A stretch of 64,000 nt of DNA from Aquimarina aquimarini. GTDB lineage: Bacteria > Bacteroidota > Bacteroidia > Flavobacteriales > Flavobacteriaceae. The position numbers and the translations under genes are program-made. This document shows, in pieces, positions 62,701 to 64,000 of this stretch; position 1 is the stretch's first letter, and every line of letters starts with the position of its first letter. The stretch covers positions 46,218-110,217 of the forward strand of contig NZ_OMKE01000015.1 of the NCBI RefSeq assembly GCF_900299535.1, given 5' to 3'. A model generated the notes under the pieces. It was not told the origin of the DNA. It did not search any database and saw only the letters and a program-made list of their open reading frames with translations.

Positions 62701-64000
62701 ACAGATTCAGGAGGAGATAATATTGTAGATAGTATGCTACCTACAGAAATCGCAATTTTTATTGCAACCCATACATTGACACAAGAAGATTTAGATGCTG
62801 CTCAGGTAATTAATACAGCAACAGTAGGAAGTGTTGATCCTGGGGGAGGAAGTGTAACAGATATTTCTGATGATCCTAATGATCCTAATAATACAGTAGA
62901 TGATCCAACAGTAGTATCTACCATATCAACACCATCTATGACAGTAACAAAGGTTGCAGATGACAATAGTAATGTTACGATAGGGCAAACCGTTACATAT
63001 ACATATCAAATTACTAATACAGGTAATGTAACTTTTGATAACATTACCATTAATGATGCACATTCTGGTAGTGGAACATTAAGCACTCCCATGCTACAAA
63101 ATACAACAGGAACAGATGATGGATTGGATACTAGTGTAGATGAATTAGGACCAGGAGAAACCGCTACTTGGACATCTGAGTATGTGATTACAGCTACAGA
63201 TATTACCAATCAAATAGATATTAATAATACAGTAACTGTTACTGCAAGTCCAAGAACAGGTAGTATTACAGCACCTACTGCCATAGAAACGATTTCTGTT
63301 AATCCTGTCGAAACTATCTGTGGAAGCACTACGCTTTCTCATGATTTGACTGTAAATGCAGACCCTTCTATTGCATCTTTTAGTTGGTCTGCGATGGATA
63401 ATCCATTAATTAGCGGAGAAACCATTACAACCACCACTACACCTGATATAACAGATACATTAATAAATTCGGGAACAGCAAGTCAAGATGTGGTTTATAC
63501 CATTAATGCATTTGATGGTGGAGGGATGCTTCAGGATACCTATACCTATACAGTAACGGTACAGCCGTCACCCACAGTATTAAATACTAGTATGACAACT
63601 TCATTGTGTACTGAAGGTTCTTTAAATCAAAATTTGATTGATCATGTAGATAATTTTAATAGTGGAGTTACCTTTAATTGGTCTGCAGCAGATAATCCCA
63701 ATATTACAGGAGAAACAACAACACTATCTTCTGACGCTACAATTACAGATACATTGATAAATACAGGAATAGCACCTCAGGATGTAGTGTATACGATTAC
63801 ACCAACCAGTGATGTCACAAGTTGTGTAGGTACAGTTTACACTATTACAGTAACGGTGAATCCTAAACCTTCTGCAACTACTACTCCTACAGATACGATC
63901 TGTAGTGATGTTGCCTTAGCTCATGATCTTACAGGAGATGTAAATCTAAGTGGAGTTACCTTTAGCTGGTCTGCGGCAGATAACCCAAATATTACAGGAG
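59785..64000 (+). CDS. Giant secreted repeat protein, adhesin-like (3' end outside window)
   Basis: An open frame runs from the ATG at 59785 to the window end (1405 codons), so the gene continues to the right. A signal peptide (MKKHCIFIFITIISILHTYGQ) is followed by a beta-rich N-terminal domain of about 500 residues (GIVLNNGGLKF, FYVNYRGRS, VIGRE-like VLGREYVFIR, NKEVYAYQNIAGSSG). A Cys-containing PKD-like unit precedes residue 542. From there come five DUF11/DUF7507-type repeats starting near residues 545, 666, 791, 915 and 1051, with recurrent PPDGSYDTVGEVITY and NTGN motifs. From about 1176 onward PKD-like units with FSWSA-DNPNITGET follow. Such proteins usually end with a gliding-associated or type IX sorting domain, beyond this window. 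A surface adhesin is the likely role. Confidence 0.85.
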   Translation, partial: MKKHCIFIFITIISILHTYGQLSDLHYLPPLKQGNGGTGSISQQRIYLSTPEATPFDVVIYRGTSMTPIATITNLSNTNSQTYNLANGNNGITLVNTNSTGIVLNNGGLKFESAGGQKFYVNYRGRSNSQATSLTSKGRQAMGTSFKWGGRPNYGNGHNTLNAVVGIMATTDNTTVTVFGYNTDCTFRNTSNASGITADNITITLNEGQSYVLEAPRNNTTANIDGWLGATIQSNKNIVISNGNLNGAPSATSNSRDAGIDQPVPENVLGREYVFIRTNGSNVNETPIIIGTQNGTDIFVNGSGTPIATINNGEYFVIPATNYSSSSLGGNMYVTTNKEVYAYQNIAGSSGIQTGGLNFIAPVNCLLPPAMDNINDIRNVAGANFTGGITITAASSTPDANIVVTDNTGAVTLPSSIPVAGTSDWKTITVSGLTGDVKVQSTGPIAVGFFGVSGNAGIAGYFSGFDTVPVVQLDVTGGGCLPGSDVFEISASFDAYQWFENGVEISGATTSAYTPMGPGDFFVRVTRGTCTYDSAILSVYNCAPEIVLTKTVDNTSGIEGDTVTFTITVEHLGVDPVSNLVINDILPSELSFGTATPSFGSWTAPNWTIGDMFSGEVHTLTVEATINEISSGTTVTNIIVNSQTEVEADVLPDDDTEDITIINNELAITKTDGAPPDGSYDTVGEVITYDFVVTNTGDQVIPLVTIVDPNIDSGSLSPASVNNLAVGASANFTATHTITQADIEADQVVNTAIAQGTLSNGFVISDISDDPDDPNNNEDDPTITPIDQKGALVLQKIAQPAPDGLYNALGEVITYELTVINTGNVSINNVTITDSNADPGSISPISVANLPAGASTVFTAQHTIVQNDFDNGNTTNTATVTGTEVVEGAVISDTSDDPTTVTPNDPTVVSIPQFGQLDVTKVSSPPADGAYDTVGEVITYTIIATSIGNVTLTNINVVDPNADTVVLQSTTGTDSGGDNIVDSMLPTEIAIFIATHTLTQEDLDAAQVINTATVGSVDPGGGSVTDISDDPNDPNNTVDDPTVVSTISTPSMTVTKVADDNSNVTIGQTVTYTYQITNTGNVTFDNITINDAHSGSGTLSTPMLQNTTGTDDGLDTSVDELGPGETATWTSEYVITATDITNQIDINNTVTVTASPRTGSITAPTAIETISVNPVETICGSTTLSHDLTVNADPSIASFSWSAMDNPLISGETITTTTTPDITDTLINSGTASQDVVYTINAFDGGGMLQDTYTYTVTVQPSPTVLNTSMTTSLCTEGSLNQNLIDHVDNFNSGVTFNWSAADNPNITGETTTLSSDATITDTLINTGIAPQDVVYTITPTSDVTSCVGTVYTITVTVNPKPSATTTPTDTICSDVALAHDLTGDVNLSGVTFSWSAADNPNITG

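Noticed and set aside
60750..63342. Minus-strand frames of 65-132 codons within the right-edge region.
   Set aside because: They are antisense to the large secreted repeat protein that runs from 59785 off the window.

Overview
The window looks like the chromosome of a marine Flavobacteriaceae-type bacterium (Bacteroidota). I infer this from the low-GC DNA, TonB receptors with an N-terminal carboxypeptidase-regulatory-like domain, lipoproteins with a Cys-(S/G)SDDD surface-export signature, a C-terminal type IX secretion sorting domain, and very large secreted repeat proteins. An Aquimarina- or Tenacibaculum-like genus is possible, but I cannot fix it from sequence alone. I see no rRNA, tRNA, CRISPR array or intact insertion sequence.

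Layout. 1-2965: the 3' part of a HmuY-like haem-binding protein gene and a secreted type IX protein with Ig-like repeats. Each gene is followed by a near-identical terminator. 2966-4224: an orphan lipoprotein gene between palindromic elements. 4225-21693 (minus strand): four genes, namely two paralogous small two-domain beta proteins, a 1215-residue protein and a 3982-residue protein with LysM-like and Ig-like segments; the function is unknown. 22126-34479 (plus strand): a compact run that starts with an unannotated 36-residue Cys/His-rich peptide with a Gly-Gly leader. It continues with a GRDP-like protein, an unknown 306-residue protein, a TonB receptor, a surface lipoprotein, a three-gene ABC transporter, a CBM9/DUF5916-type outer-membrane protein and a MATE exporter. 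I read this as a possible undescribed peptide (RiPP-like) metallophore or signal system. 34497-35544 (minus): a methyltransferase and a Fur-family regulator. 35832-38240 (minus): a siderophore TonB receptor.

39003-50056 (plus): an NRPS-independent siderophore operon. It encodes a nitroreductase, a PLP decarboxylase, an IucA/IucC synthetase fused to a GNAT acyltransferase, an N-hydroxylase, a second IucA/IucC synthetase, a MATE exporter, an acyl carrier protein and an acyl-activating enzyme. It is followed by a candidate structured RNA and an RpfF-like crotonase. 51800-53828: flavodoxin, a Cys-rich small protein and an AraC regulator. 53936-59263: a second TonB receptor/DUF4374-like lipoprotein pair (XusA/XusB-like), a DUF4198-like protein and a methyltransferase. 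59785-64000: the 5' part of a giant secreted repeat protein that runs off the window.

How it fits together. A shared palindromic box built from the half-site TTATTTAGA/TCTAAATAA lies upstream of the secreted protein, the siderophore receptor, the siderophore operon, the candidate RNA, the flavodoxin/Cys-rich pair and the second TonB receptor. This suggests one iron-responsive regulon that makes, exports and recovers a citrate- or diamine-hydroxamate siderophore, swaps in flavodoxin under iron limitation, and takes up haem and foreign siderophores. The peptide locus at 22126 lacks this box and instead has TTGCAAC palindromes, so it probably answers to another signal.
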